Positions 8,895 to 17,294 of a DNA stretch of 64,000 nt are shown here, piece after piece. A program made the translations under genes and the position numbers. The stretch's first letter is position 1; every line of letters begins with the position of its first letter. Below the pieces are notes generated by a model. The model searched no databases, was not told the DNA's origin, and saw only the letters and a program-made list of their open reading frames with translations. Location: positions 124,001-188,000 of the forward strand of contig NZ_JAMKOJ010000005.1 of NCBI RefSeq assembly GCF_023700755.1, given 5' to 3'. Origin of the DNA: Allorhizobium sonneratiae. GTDB taxonomy: Bacteria; Pseudomonadota; Alphaproteobacteria; Rhizobiales; Rhizobiaceae.

Positions 8895-9319
8895 TGTGCC
8901 TGCTCTGTGAACGCGATGATGAGGAGGATGGCGGTGCTGCCCCGTCACGATCGGTGCGGTTGCGCTACAGGCATGATGTCGGGACGGACACCCCAAAGGC
9001 GACATCGCGCAATTATGACGGCCCTTTCCGCAAAACGCCCGGCAGGCTGCTGGCCATGGGCTTCATCCGCCTCTATCAGCTGACCTTTTCCAGCCTGATC
9101 GGCAATGCCTGCCGCCATATGCCCACCTGTTCCGAATATGGCTATGAGGCGATTGCCCGCCACGGACTGTGGAGCGGCGGCTGGCTCACGCTGTTTCGTG
9201 TGGGTCGCTGCGGTCCGGGTGGCACATGGGGCGTGGACCCTGTGCCGCAATCTCTGGGAGAGGATTATCGTTTCTGGCAGGTCTGGCGGCTCATTCGTTT
9301 TGGCCGCAAGCGGGCCTAA
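8894..9319 (+). CDS. yidD: Membrane protein insertion efficiency factor YidD
   Basis: A 141-residue protein with the YidD domain in the C-terminal two thirds: IRLYQLTFSSLIGNACRH, then MPTCSEYGYEAIARHG and RCGPGGTWGVDPVP. YidD helps YidC/Sec insert inner-membrane proteins and is held at the membrane by an amphipathic segment. The first 45 residues are polar and unlike the usual short YidD; ATGs within could give a shorter form, but the overlap with the upstream stop favours 8894. Confidence 0.9.
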   Translation: MCLLCERDDEEDGGAAPSRSVRLRYRHDVGTDTPKATSRNYDGPFRKTPGRLLAMGFIRLYQLTFSSLIGNACRHMPTCSEYGYEAIARHGLWSGGWLTLFRVGRCGPGGTWGVDPVPQSLGEDYRFWQVWRLIRFGRKRA

Positions 9320-9491
9320 AGCCCCTCTCAAGACAGTTTCATCTCGGGTGCTGAATCTCCAGGGTCTCGATGGTGCTGAATAAGCTTTACTGGCCGGGCG
9401 AATTTCAGTATCCAGCCACTTCATTTTGGTGCTGTCGCACCGTTTCACGTCACCACCCGCATTCGTTGGCGGGACTGGATCAGGAGCTATC

Positions 9492-11495
9492 ATGTCTGAA
9501 GCCGTTTCCCTTACATTTCCCGATGGTTCGGTGCGCAGTTTTCCGGCTGGCGCAACGGGCAAGGATGTCGCCGAATCGATCTCCAAGTCGCTTGCCAAGA
9601 AGGCGCTGGCGATTGCGCTCGATGGTGAATTGCGCGACCTTGCCGACCCGGTCACGGATGGAAAGATCGAGATCGTCACCCGCACCGATCCCCGCGCGCT
9701 GGAATTGATCCGTCACGACACCGCCCATGTGATGGCCGAAGCCGTGCAGGAATTGTGGCCCGGTACGCAGGTCACCATTGGTCCGGTGATTGAAAACGGC
9801 TTCTATTACGATTTCGCCCGCAGTGAACCCTTCACGCCTGACGATCTGCCCAAGATCGAAAAGAAGATGAAGGAGATCATCCAGCGCAACCTGCCGTTCC
9901 GCAAGGAAGTCTGGCCGCGCAACAAGGCCAAGGACGTTTTCGCCGCCAAGGGTGAAAATTACAAGGTCGAGCTGGTCGATGCGATCCCGGAAGATCAGGA
10001 CGTCAAGATCTATTATCAGGGCGACTGGTTCGACCTCTGCCGTGGTCCGCATATGGCAAGCACCGGACAGATCGGCACGGCCTTCAAGCTGATGAAGGTT
10101 GCAGGTGCTTACTGGCGCGGCGACAGCAACAATCCGATGTTGACGCGCATCTATGGTACCGCCTGGGCCGAGCAGGCCGATCTCGATAATTACCTGCGCC
10201 TGCTGGAAGAGGCTGAAAAGCGCGATCACCGCAAGCTGGGCCGCGAAATGGATCTCTTCCATTTTCAGGAAGAAGGTCCGGGCGTCGTCTTCTGGCATGG
10301 CAAGGGCTGGCGCATGTTCCAGACCCTGACCGCCTATATGCGTCGCCGTCTTGCCGGCACCTATCAGGAGGTCAATGCGCCGCAGGTGCTGGACAAGTCG
10401 CTGTGGGAAACCTCCGGTCACTGGGGCTGGTATCAGGAAAACATGTTTGCCGTGAAATCGGCCCATGCCTTTACCCATCCCGATGACGAAGAGGCCGATC
10501 AGCGCATCTTCGCGCTGAAGCCAATGAACTGCCCCGGCCATGTGCAGATCTTCAAGCATGGATTGAAGTCTTACCGCGATATGCCTGTTCGCCTTGCAGA
10601 ATTCGGCCTCGTGCATCGTTATGAAGCCTCAGGCGCGCTGCATGGCCTGATGCGTGTGCGCGGCTTTACCCAGGACGATGCCCATGTCTTCTGCACGGAA
10701 GAGCAGATGGCGGCGGAATGCCTGCGCATCAACGATCTCATCCTGTCGGTCTATGAGGATTTCGGCTTTCAGGAAGTGGTGGTCAAGCTCTCCACCCGGC
10801 CGGAAAAGCGTGTCGGCTCCGACGCGCTGTGGGATCGCGCGGAAAGCGTGATGATGGAGGTGTTGAAAACCATCGAGGCGCAATCCGGCGGGCGGATCAA
10901 GACCGGCATTCTGCCGGGCGAGGGTGCTTTCTACGGTCCGAAGTTCGAATATACGCTGAAGGATGCAATCGGGCGTGACTGGCAATGCGGCACGACTCAG
11001 GTGGATTTCAATTTGCCGGAGCGGTTCGGCGCCTTCTATATCGACCAGAATTCGGAAAAGACCCAGCCGGTGATGATTCACCGCGCCATTTGCGGCTCAA
11101 TGGAGCGTTTCCTCGGCATTTTGATCGAAAACTTTGCCGGTCACATGCCGCTGTGGTTCGCGCCCCTGCAGGTGGTGGTTGCCACGATCACGTCCGATGC
11201 CGATGATTATGGCCGTGAAGTTGCCGAAGCTCTTATCGATGCCGGGCTCCATGTCGAAACCGATTTCCGCAATGAAAAGATCAATTACAAGATCCGCGAG
11301 CACTCGGTGACCAAGGTTCCGGTGATCATCGTCTGCGGTCGCAAGGAAGCGGAAGAGCGCACGGTGAATATCCGCCGTCTGGGTTCGCAGGCGCAGGTCT
11401 CGATGACGCTCGATGAGGCCGTCAGCCAGCTTGCCGGTGAGGCGACACCGCCGGATGTCAAACGCAAACAGGCGGCCCGGTCTTCGGCGGTCTGA
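9492..11495 (+). CDS. thrS: Threonine--tRNA ligase ThrS
   Basis: A 667-residue class II synthetase. The order is a TGS domain (residues 1-65), the editing domain with [10 protein letters not shown], the catalytic core with the MNCPGHV zinc/ATP motif, motif 3 near the [17 protein letters not shown] segment, and the anticodon-binding domain. The ATG at 9492 follows CAGGAG; the frame stays open to 9426 but the family start is [13 protein letters not shown]. The upstream 170 bases may hold a leader. A strong terminator follows. Confidence 0.97.
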   Translation: MSEAVSLTFPDGSVRSFPAGATGKDVAESISKSLAKKALAIALDGELRDLADPVTDGKIEIVTRTDPRALELIRHDTAHVMAEAVQELWPGTQVTIGPVIENGFYYDFARSEPFTPDDLPKIEKKMKEIIQRNLPFRKEVWPRNKAKDVFAAKGENYKVELVDAIPEDQDVKIYYQGDWFDLCRGPHMASTGQIGTAFKLMKVAGAYWRGDSNNPMLTRIYGTAWAEQADLDNYLRLLEEAEKRDHRKLGREMDLFHFQEEGPGVVFWHGKGWRMFQTLTAYMRRRLAGTYQEVNAPQVLDKSLWETSGHWGWYQENMFAVKSAHAFTHPDDEEADQRIFALKPMNCPGHVQIFKHGLKSYRDMPVRLAEFGLVHRYEASGALHGLMRVRGFTQDDAHVFCTEEQMAAECLRINDLILSVYEDFGFQEVVVKLSTRPEKRVGSDALWDRAESVMMEVLKTIEAQSGGRIKTGILPGEGAFYGPKFEYTLKDAIGRDWQCGTTQVDFNLPERFGAFYIDQNSEKTQPVMIHRAICGSMERFLGILIENFAGHMPLWFAPLQVVVATITSDADDYGREVAEALIDAGLHVETDFRNEKINYKIREHSVTKVPVIIVCGRKEAEERTVNIRRLGSQAQVSMTLDEAVSQLAGEATPPDVKRKQAARSSAV

Positions 11496-11518
11496 AAGAC
11501 GCCTATCTTGCTATGATA

Positions 11519-11550
11519 AAGCCTCGCGCCTGTCATCAAGCGCGAGGCTT
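11519..11550 (+). terminator. Rho-independent terminator of thrS
   Basis: An 11-bp stem (AAGCCTCGCGC and its complement) with a 10-base loop, followed by TTCT. It lies 24 bases after the thrS stop and before the convergent BON-domain gene. Confidence 0.85.
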
Positions 11551-11563
11551 TTCTGATGATGCT

Positions 11564-12061
11564 CTATTCGTCATCGGGTTGATGGGTATCGACGCCCAGT
11601 GTTTCGATCTTGTTGAGCACATGGCGAACGCCTGCGGTGCTCAGTGCCACCATCACCGCGGTATGGCGTTCCTGGGTGGTATCAACCACGCCGGTAAGCG
11701 TCACCGTATGATCCTCGACTGACACGGTCACGTTGGAGAAATCGCCGTTCTGGCTTCTGTCCAGTCGTTCGTAAATGCGGTTTTCAATCTCATCCGCCAG
11801 TTCCTTGCCGCGAGTGCGGGACAGAATTTGCGGTATCGGGGAATTTTCCATTCCGGCCTCATTGACGCCGGTAATCTGATAGCCCTGATTGCTGTCTCGA
11901 TCGAAATTGCCGGGCGTCGAGCCGTAGGGCCTGTTTTCGGGCGATATGGAAGATGCCCCAGGCTGATCGGCATAGGGCCAGCCGTCGCGTAGATCGCGTT
12001 CTTCCTGATCGCGAAATCCATCTTCATCGGAAACGTGGTTACTGTGCTTGTCCAAAGCCAT
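11564..12061 (-). CDS. BON-domain protein
   Basis: A 165-residue acidic, polar protein. The C-terminal 65 residues form a BON domain (ELADEIENRIYERL, then VTVSVEDHTVTLTGVV), a fold linked to phospholipid or envelope contact. The N-terminal half is low-complexity and rich in Asp, Ser and Pro. No signal peptide is visible, so the cell location is uncertain. The start at 12061 is set by GGGAG eight to nine bases upstream; the frame extends to 12166 but that part is not supported. Exact role unknown. Confidence 0.8.
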   Translation of the reverse strand: MALDKHSNHVSDEDGFRDQEERDLRDGWPYADQPGASSISPENRPYGSTPGNFDRDSNQGYQITGVNEAGMENSPIPQILSRTRGKELADEIENRIYERLDRSQNGDFSNVTVSVEDHTVTLTGVVDTTQERHTAVMVALSTAGVRHVLNKIETLGVDTHQPDDE

Positions 12062-12144
12062 GGCGATATCTCCCATTGGATTTGGGAAAACAACGCTCGA
12101 TCCGGCAATTTGTTCAAAATTCCTGTAGGTCGCAGTGTGTCCTC

Positions 12145-12636
12145 TCAGGATTGGACTTTGCGCCATTTTTTCAGCAGTCGCTCCCGTTTCAGCCGCGACA
12201 ACCGGTCGATCCAGAAAATACCGTTCAACTGATCAATTTCATGCTGCATGCAGATGGCAGGAAATCCCTTGAGCGACGTTTCGTGAGATACGCCATCAAG
12301 TGTCTGGTAACGGATCAGAACTTCGGCAGGGCGTGTGAGGCTTTCGGTCATGCCGGGCATGGAGACGCTGCCTTCGACATGGTCCATAGTGTCAGAGGAG
12401 ACCGACAGGATCTCTGGATTGACATAATCCTGACGCCCGCCCAGTTCCGGCAGATCGATAATGACCAGCCGTAGAAGTCGTCCGACATGGGCGGCGGTGA
12501 TACCGACACCCGGCGCTTTCAGCATGGTCTGATAAAGTGCATCGGCAAAATCCTGCAAATCCCTGTCAAAAACCTCCACAGGCGCTGAGGGCTGTGTAAG
12601 GCGCGGATCGGGATAGCGGACAATTGAAAGAGACAT
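12145..12636 (-). CDS. Peptide deformylase-like protein, catalytic motifs degenerate
   Basis: A 163-residue protein that aligns along its whole length with peptide deformylase, but all three signature motifs are altered. Motif 1 reads GVGITAAHVG (usual GxGLAAxQ). Motif 2 reads EGSVSMP with Ser90 replacing the metal-binding cysteine. Motif 3 reads HEIDQLNG, so the second histidine of HExDH is Gln136. With two of the three metal ligands lost, deformylase activity is unlikely. It follows fnrN by 12 bases on the same strand, suggesting co-transcription. It may be a pseudoenzyme or have a changed reaction; the frame is intact. Confidence 0.82.
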   Translation of the reverse strand: MSLSIVRYPDPRLTQPSAPVEVFDRDLQDFADALYQTMLKAPGVGITAAHVGRLLRLVIIDLPELGGRQDYVNPEILSVSSDTMDHVEGSVSMPGMTESLTRPAEVLIRYQTLDGVSHETSLKGFPAICMQHEIDQLNGIFWIDRLSRLKRERLLKKWRKVQS

Positions 12637-12648
12637 TCAGGCTGTCGC

Positions 12649-13380
12649 TCAGTCGATGCCGGCCGCCTCGCGTAGCCGTCTTGCCTCTGGCACGCTGACA
12701 TGGCGGTTGTTTTCGATGACGATAATGCCTTCCTTGCGCAGCTTGGTCATCTGACGGCTGACGGTTTCGATGGTCAGGCCGAGAAAATCGGCAATATCGG
12801 CGCGCGACAAGGGCAGATCGAAGGTTTTGCGGAACGGGGTCAGCGGATCGATATGGGTGGCGATGAGATAAAGAAAGCTGGCCACCTTTTCCTGTGCGGT
12901 TTTTCGGCCCAGCGTCAACATCCATTCGCGTGCTTCATCCAGCTCCTTTAGCGATTGCTGGTGCAGCTTGTGCTCGAAATCCGGAGCATCGTTGACGATC
13001 CTGTCAATCACGGCACGCGGAAAGAGGCAGATTTCCGCATCGGTGGCAGCCTCCGCCGTCAGGCTGCTTTCCTTGAGGAAGGGGCGGCCCATGAAATCGG
13101 GAGCAAATTGCAGGCCGACGATCTGCTGGCGCCCATCAGCCATCATCTTCGACAGCTTGACCACACCATTGAGAATGTTGCTGTAGCTCTCGATCTCTTC
13201 GCCCTGACCGATAACCTCTTCGCCGGATTCTATTTTGCGACGATTCGAATGACGGTTGAGCTCGATCAACTGGTGTGTCGTCAAGGTGGAGCATACTCCT
13301 CCATGCCGCGCCTCACAGGCCTTGCACACTGCTGGCGGTTCAAGGTCGTGGCCTTTGATCGTCTTGCCTTGCGTGTCCAT
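12649..13380 (-). CDS. fnrN: Oxygen-responsive regulator FnrN (Crp/Fnr family)
   Basis: A 243-residue Crp/Fnr activator. The N-terminal Cys19, Cys22 and Cys30 (C-x2-C-x7-C) plus Cys118 in DAEICLFP are the four ligands of an oxygen-labile 4Fe-4S cluster. A cNMP-like beta roll and a winged helix follow, with the recognition helix ETVSRQMTKLR, whose E..SR pattern fits TTGAT half-sites. The start at 13380 is chosen because homologs begin just before the cysteine cluster; the frame is open much further but overlaps hemN. Divergent from hemN with a perfect FNR box between them, so autoregulation and hemN control are likely. Confidence 0.93.
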   Translation of the reverse strand: MDTQGKTIKGHDLEPPAVCKACEARHGGVCSTLTTHQLIELNRHSNRRKIESGEEVIGQGEEIESYSNILNGVVKLSKMMADGRQQIVGLQFAPDFMGRPFLKESSLTAEAATDAEICLFPRAVIDRIVNDAPDFEHKLHQQSLKELDEAREWMLTLGRKTAQEKVASFLYLIATHIDPLTPFRKTFDLPLSRADIADFLGLTIETVSRQMTKLRKEGIIVIENNRHVSVPEARRLREAAGID

Positions 13381-13488
13381 GTTTACCCCGCCCACTGCCG
13401 TGATGGTCTGTGTGAAAGCAGTTTGATTGCGCTGCCTTCCTCTTTGCATTTGACAAGAATTTTCTACCCTCACGAGCGTAGCAAGAAA

Positions 13489-13502
13489 TTGATCGAAATC
13501 AA
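13489..13502. promoter_or_regulatory. FNR/FixK box (anaerobox)
   Basis: TTGATCGAAATCAA is a perfect TTGAT-N4-ATCAA palindrome. It lies about 68 bases before the hemN ATG and about 115 bases before the fnrN ATG, in the shared divergent region. Binding by the adjacent FnrN under low oxygen is inferred. Confidence 0.88.
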
Positions 13503-13563
13503 AGCTGCCAATTCTTATTCTGCCTAAACTGTCGCATAATTGCTCGTTTAGAGAAGAAAAAAC

Positions 13564-14928
13564 ATGACAGCGACCGCTTCTCACAATCCATTGCTTGCCC
13601 GATATGCCTCTGCCGCACCGCGTTATACCAGCTATCCTACTGCGCCGCATTTTCATACCGGGATCGACTGCGGCAAATATGCACAGTGGCTTTCTGCGCT
13701 GCGTCCCGGCATGACGCTGTCGCTTTATTTGCATATTCCCTTTTGCGATCGGCTTTGCTGGTTTTGTGCCTGTCACACCAAACATACATTGAAATATCAA
13801 CCGGTTGCCGCCTATCTTCAGGGGCTTTACCGTGAGATTGAGGCTGTTGCGCGGCTCGTGCCGGATGGGGTGAGGGTGACGGCGGTGCATTTTGGCGGCG
13901 GCTCACCCACCATGCTGAAACCTGAGGATATGGTCGAGCTTAATCGCCATCTGCGTCAGGGATTTTGCTTTGCAGCAGATGCCGAAATCAGCGTCGAGAT
14001 GGATCCCAACGACATGGATGAGGCGCGTTACGATGCGCTCGCTGAAATCGGCATGACCCGCGCCAGTCTCGGCGTGCAGGATTTCGATCCTGTGGTGCAG
14101 AGGGCCATCAACCGGATACAGACATTCGAGCAGACACAAAGTGTGGTTGCGGCGGTGCGCAGCCGTGGTGCCGCTTCGGTCAATTGCGACATTCTTTATG
14201 GACTTCCCCATCAGACGGTCGCGCGTCTGGAGAAGACTGTGGAAAATATCCTGTCTCTCAAGCCCGATAGAGTGGCGCTTTTCGGCTATGCGCATGTGCC
14301 CTGGATGAAAAAGCATCAAACCATGATCGATGAAGCCGTATTGCCCGGGCTTGATGAGCGCTATGCCCAGATGACGGCGGCAGCGAGCTTGCTGACGCAT
14401 GCGGGATATGACGCCATCGGCATCGATCATTTTGCTCTTCCTGACGATTCGCTTGCAGTTTCGGCACGTCAGGGCCAGTTACGGCGCAATTTTCAGGGCT
14501 ACACCACGGATGCTGCTGATGCGCTCATCGGTTTTGGTGCATCCTCCATCGGGCGCCTTCCTCAGGGCTATGTGCAGAACGCGCCATCTACCTCTGACTA
14601 TCTGCGGATGAGCGAGGAGGGCGGTCTCGCCGTGCGCCGTGGCATCGCCTTGTCCGTTGAGGATCGCTTGCGCGCAACAGCCATCGAAGAGCTGATGTGC
14701 AATTTCTTCTTTTCTTTTGAGGAGTTGCGCCGGGCCTTTCCGCAGACGTCAGAGGGCCTGATCGACGAAGCCCGTCTTTATGCCAGCTGTGATGAGGATG
14801 GCTTGACCAAGGTTGAGGATGACTGTTTTATCGTCACCGGTGACGGTCGTCCTTTCGTGCGCACCATTGCGGCGGCCTTCGATCCTTACTTTTCAACCGG
14901 AAAAGCCCGCCATTCGATTGCTGTTTAG
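13564..14928 (+). CDS. hemN: Oxygen-independent coproporphyrinogen III dehydrogenase HemN
   Basis: A 454-residue radical-SAM enzyme that makes protoporphyrinogen IX without oxygen. The cluster motif is in HIPFCDRLCWFCACH (CxxxCxxC followed by a fourth Cys, typical of HemN). The SAM-binding glycine motif HFGGGSPTML and the dimer/C-terminal domain are present, and the length matches true HemN rather than the shorter HemW. The ATG at 13564 lies 68 bases after the FNR box, a spacing fit for activation at low oxygen. Confidence 0.95.
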   Translation: MTATASHNPLLARYASAAPRYTSYPTAPHFHTGIDCGKYAQWLSALRPGMTLSLYLHIPFCDRLCWFCACHTKHTLKYQPVAAYLQGLYREIEAVARLVPDGVRVTAVHFGGGSPTMLKPEDMVELNRHLRQGFCFAADAEISVEMDPNDMDEARYDALAEIGMTRASLGVQDFDPVVQRAINRIQTFEQTQSVVAAVRSRGAASVNCDILYGLPHQTVARLEKTVENILSLKPDRVALFGYAHVPWMKKHQTMIDEAVLPGLDERYAQMTAAASLLTHAGYDAIGIDHFALPDDSLAVSARQGQLRRNFQGYTTDAADALIGFGASSIGRLPQGYVQNAPSTSDYLRMSEEGGLAVRRGIALSVEDRLRATAIEELMCNFFFSFEELRRAFPQTSEGLIDEARLYASCDEDGLTKVEDDCFIVTGDGRPFVRTIAAAFDPYFSTGKARHSIAV

Positions 14929-15033
14929 GCAACAGCGCGCGAAATTTGCGTGAAGCTCGCGTGACAGGCCATTGGCTTTTGCCGGAGTTTTGCCTATGTG
15001 GGGGCAGATTTGAATTTGTAAAGGAAGACTGGC

Positions 15034-15312
15034 GTGAGCGCTACATTCGACAAAGTCGCCGATATCATTGCTGAAACCAGCGAAATCGATCGCGAAACCA
15101 TCACCCCCGAAAGCCATACGATCGACGATCTCGGCATCGACAGCCTCGATTTCCTCGATATCGTCTTTGCTATCGACAAGGAATTCGGCATCAAGATTCC
15201 GCTCGAACAGTGGACGCAGGAAGTCAACGAAGGCAAGGTTTCTACCGAAGAATATTTCGTGCTGAAAAATCTCTGCGCCAAAATCGATGAACTGCGCGCA
15301 GCCAAGGGCTGA
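15034..15312 (+). CDS. acpXL: Specialised acyl carrier protein AcpXL
   Basis: A 92-residue acyl carrier protein. The phosphopantetheine serine is in GIDSLDFLD. Length and the sequence [11 protein letters not shown] distinguish AcpXL, the carrier on which 27-hydroxyoctacosanoate is built for lipid A, from the housekeeping AcpP of about 78 residues. Translation starts at GTG 15034, supported by AAGGA about nine bases upstream. It is the first gene of a six-gene cluster ending with lpxXL. Confidence 0.96.
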   Translation: MSATFDKVADIIAETSEIDRETITPESHTIDDLGIDSLDFLDIVFAIDKEFGIKIPLEQWTQEVNEGKVSTEEYFVLKNLCAKIDELRAAKG

Positions 15313-15367
15313 GCCAGAGATCAAACCTTCGTTTTCCCGCATGAGCGGCGGCAGATAAGGAATCCCC

Positions 15368-15841
15368 ATGCTGCTGGAATATTTCCAGATGATCGATGAG
15401 GTCAAAAGTGTTGACCTTGCGGCGTCTTCGCTGAAAGCGCAATCCATTGTTCCGGAACACTCTCCGGTTTTCGAGGGGCATTTTCCCGGAATGCCGCTCG
15501 TTCCTGGCGTGCTGCTGATCGAGACCATGGCACAGGCATCCGGCCTTCTGGTGCTGGCGGTGACAAAATTTGCCGCCATGCCCTTCCTGATGTCGGTGGA
15601 TGGGGCGAAAATGCGCAGCTTTGTCGAGCCGAAGGCTGTGCTCGACATCGAGGCCGAGCTGGAACATGAAGGTTCGGGCTTTGCCGTGACGCGGGCGAAG
15701 ATTTCCTCTGCTGGCAAAAAAGTTGCCGATTGTCAGCTCAAGCTCAGGACCATGTCCTTCGCCGAAGTGCCGCTTGGCGATATCGTTCGCGCTCGTGCCG
15801 AGGAAATCGGGCTGATGTCGGCTCTGGCCGCCGGAAACTAG
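15368..15841 (+). CDS. fabZXL: 3-hydroxyacyl-ACP dehydratase of the VLCFA cluster
   Basis: A 157-residue hot-dog-fold dehydratase of the FabZ type. The active-site histidine is in FEGHFPGMPLVPGV and the catalytic glutamate in LIETMAQASG. It removes water from 3-hydroxyacyl-AcpXL during chain growth. AAGGA precedes the ATG. It differs from housekeeping fabZ by its place directly after acpXL. A 238-base gap with a hairpin separates it from the next gene. Confidence 0.92.
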   Translation: MLLEYFQMIDEVKSVDLAASSLKAQSIVPEHSPVFEGHFPGMPLVPGVLLIETMAQASGLLVLAVTKFAAMPFLMSVDGAKMRSFVEPKAVLDIEAELEHEGSGFAVTRAKISSAGKKVADCQLKLRTMSFAEVPLGDIVRARAEEIGLMSALAAGN

Positions 15842-15953
15842 AGCATGTCACGCATGGGCGATGACGGCTTGACGAAAATCAAAAACGTGAGACGCGCTGA
15901 TCGCAATCGGTCAGATATAAATGCGGTTTAAGTGAATTTTTGTTTGATTCATC

Positions 15954-15986
15954 AATAAGGCCGCAGCTTTTCAGCGCGGCCTTATT
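15954..15986 (+). terminator. Hairpin between fabZXL and fabF2XL
   Basis: An 11-bp perfect stem (AATAAGGCCGC and its complement) with an 11-base loop, but without a T tract. It could be an attenuator, a processing site or a protein-bound palindrome, and it divides the cluster into acpXL-fabZ and the four genes after it. Confidence 0.45.
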
Positions 15987-16079
15987 GCGTAAAACGATGT
16001 TCGGCGTTAACGGCAAGTGCAGAGATCCGGCCTTGCCGTGCCTTGCCCATGCAGGCTGACCGTGTGTAAGAGGTAACCT

Positions 16080-17285
16080 ATGCAAAAGACGCCCAAGGAT
16101 GTGGTCATTACCGGAATTGGCATTGTGACATGCCATGGCACTGGCAAGGAGCCGCATATGGCGCTGCTGACGGCGAGGTCTGCGTCGCAGCCGCCGACAG
16201 AGACGGAAAAATTTGCCCCCTATCCGCTGCATCCGATGCCCGAGATCGACTGGTCCAGCCAGATCCCAAAGCGCGGTGATCAGCGGCAGATGGAAAACTG
16301 GCAGCGTCTCGGTGTGTATGCCGCCGGTCTGGCTCTGGATGATGCCGGCTTGAAAGACAATGCCGATGCCTGCGCCAGCATGGATATGATCGTGGCCGCA
16401 GGCGGCGGTGAGCGTGACATCAATGTCGATACGCTGATCGTCAATGAGGGGCTGAAGCACAATGACCGCGCAAGGCTGGTCAATGAAAAGCTGACGACGG
16501 AACTGCGCCCGACGCTGTTTCTGGCGCAGCTGTCCAATCTGATGGCGGGCAATATTTCCATTGTTCACAAGGTTACCGGCTCGTCGCGCACCTTCATGGG
16601 CGAGGAAGCCGCAGGCATTTCCGCCGTGGAGACCGCCTTTGCCCGCATTCGCGCCGGTCAGTCCAGCCACTCTTTGGTTGGCGGCGCGTTTATTGCCGAG
16701 CGGGACGATATTTTCCTTCTGGTCGAAGGTATTCAGGCGCATGCGACGGGCAGTTGGGCTCCGTTATGGCAGCGCCAGCCGGAGGCGGGCGGCGGCATGA
16801 TTTTTGGAACGGTCGGTGCCTTTCTCGTGCTGGAATCCCGCGAGTATGCCGAAGCGCGTGGTGCTCATATCTATGCGACCGTCGATGCGATCGAGGGCGA
16901 TCGTGGCAGCCGCGAAAGTGGTGCGTTTGAGCAGCGTCTTGCCCGTCTGGCCGACAGTGTCGGCGGCAAAGATGACAAGGATCTGCTGGTCTTGAGCGGC
17001 GCAAGCGGCCTGCATGACATTACGGCTCGTGAAAAGACGGCTTTGATACAGGCTTATCCGGGTGCTGTTCTGCGTGGTTTTGGCGGTTTGACCGGCCATT
17101 CGCTTGAGGCGCAGTTTCCGCTCGGTCTGGCATTGGCGGCACTGGCGCTGGACGTAAAAGCAATTCTTCCGACCTTCGACCCTGAATGCGAAACGGAAAT
17201 GACCAGCCCCGCAGCCGCGGCGGTGGTGACCACTGTCGGCTATGTGCGGGGTGAGGGCATGGCCCACCTGTCCGCCGAGGCGTGA
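16080..17285 (+). CDS. fabF2XL: Beta-ketoacyl synthase-like protein lacking the nucleophilic cysteine
   Basis: A 401-residue thiolase-fold protein of the KAS II family. Where active enzymes have TACASG, this one reads TGSSRT, with Ser168 in place of the nucleophilic cysteine. The first active-site histidine (usual NAHGTGT) falls in SGASGLHDIT and is also not conserved; the second, His340 in GGLTGHSLEAQ, is kept. It therefore resembles chain-length factors, inactive partners of a ketosynthase. Ten bases separate it from the intact fabF1XL gene, so a heterodimer is the natural inference. It belongs to the VLCFA lipid A cluster. Confidence 0.9.
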   Translation: MQKTPKDVVITGIGIVTCHGTGKEPHMALLTARSASQPPTETEKFAPYPLHPMPEIDWSSQIPKRGDQRQMENWQRLGVYAAGLALDDAGLKDNADACASMDMIVAAGGGERDINVDTLIVNEGLKHNDRARLVNEKLTTELRPTLFLAQLSNLMAGNISIVHKVTGSSRTFMGEEAAGISAVETAFARIRAGQSSHSLVGGAFIAERDDIFLLVEGIQAHATGSWAPLWQRQPEAGGGMIFGTVGAFLVLESREYAEARGAHIYATVDAIEGDRGSRESGAFEQRLARLADSVGGKDDKDLLVLSGASGLHDITAREKTALIQAYPGAVLRGFGGLTGHSLEAQFPLGLALAALALDVKAILPTFDPECETEMTSPAAAAVVTTVGYVRGEGMAHLSAEA

Positions 17286-17294
17286 GGAAAGACA

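Noticed and set aside
12649-13890. Long version of fnrN with 170 extra N-terminal residues
   Set aside because: The extension runs antisense through hemN; homologs start just before the cysteine cluster.
15842-15900. Possible repeat end (TAGAGCATG...) after fabZXL, similar to the MITE terminus
   Set aside because: Only about eight bases are shared and no matching second end was found.
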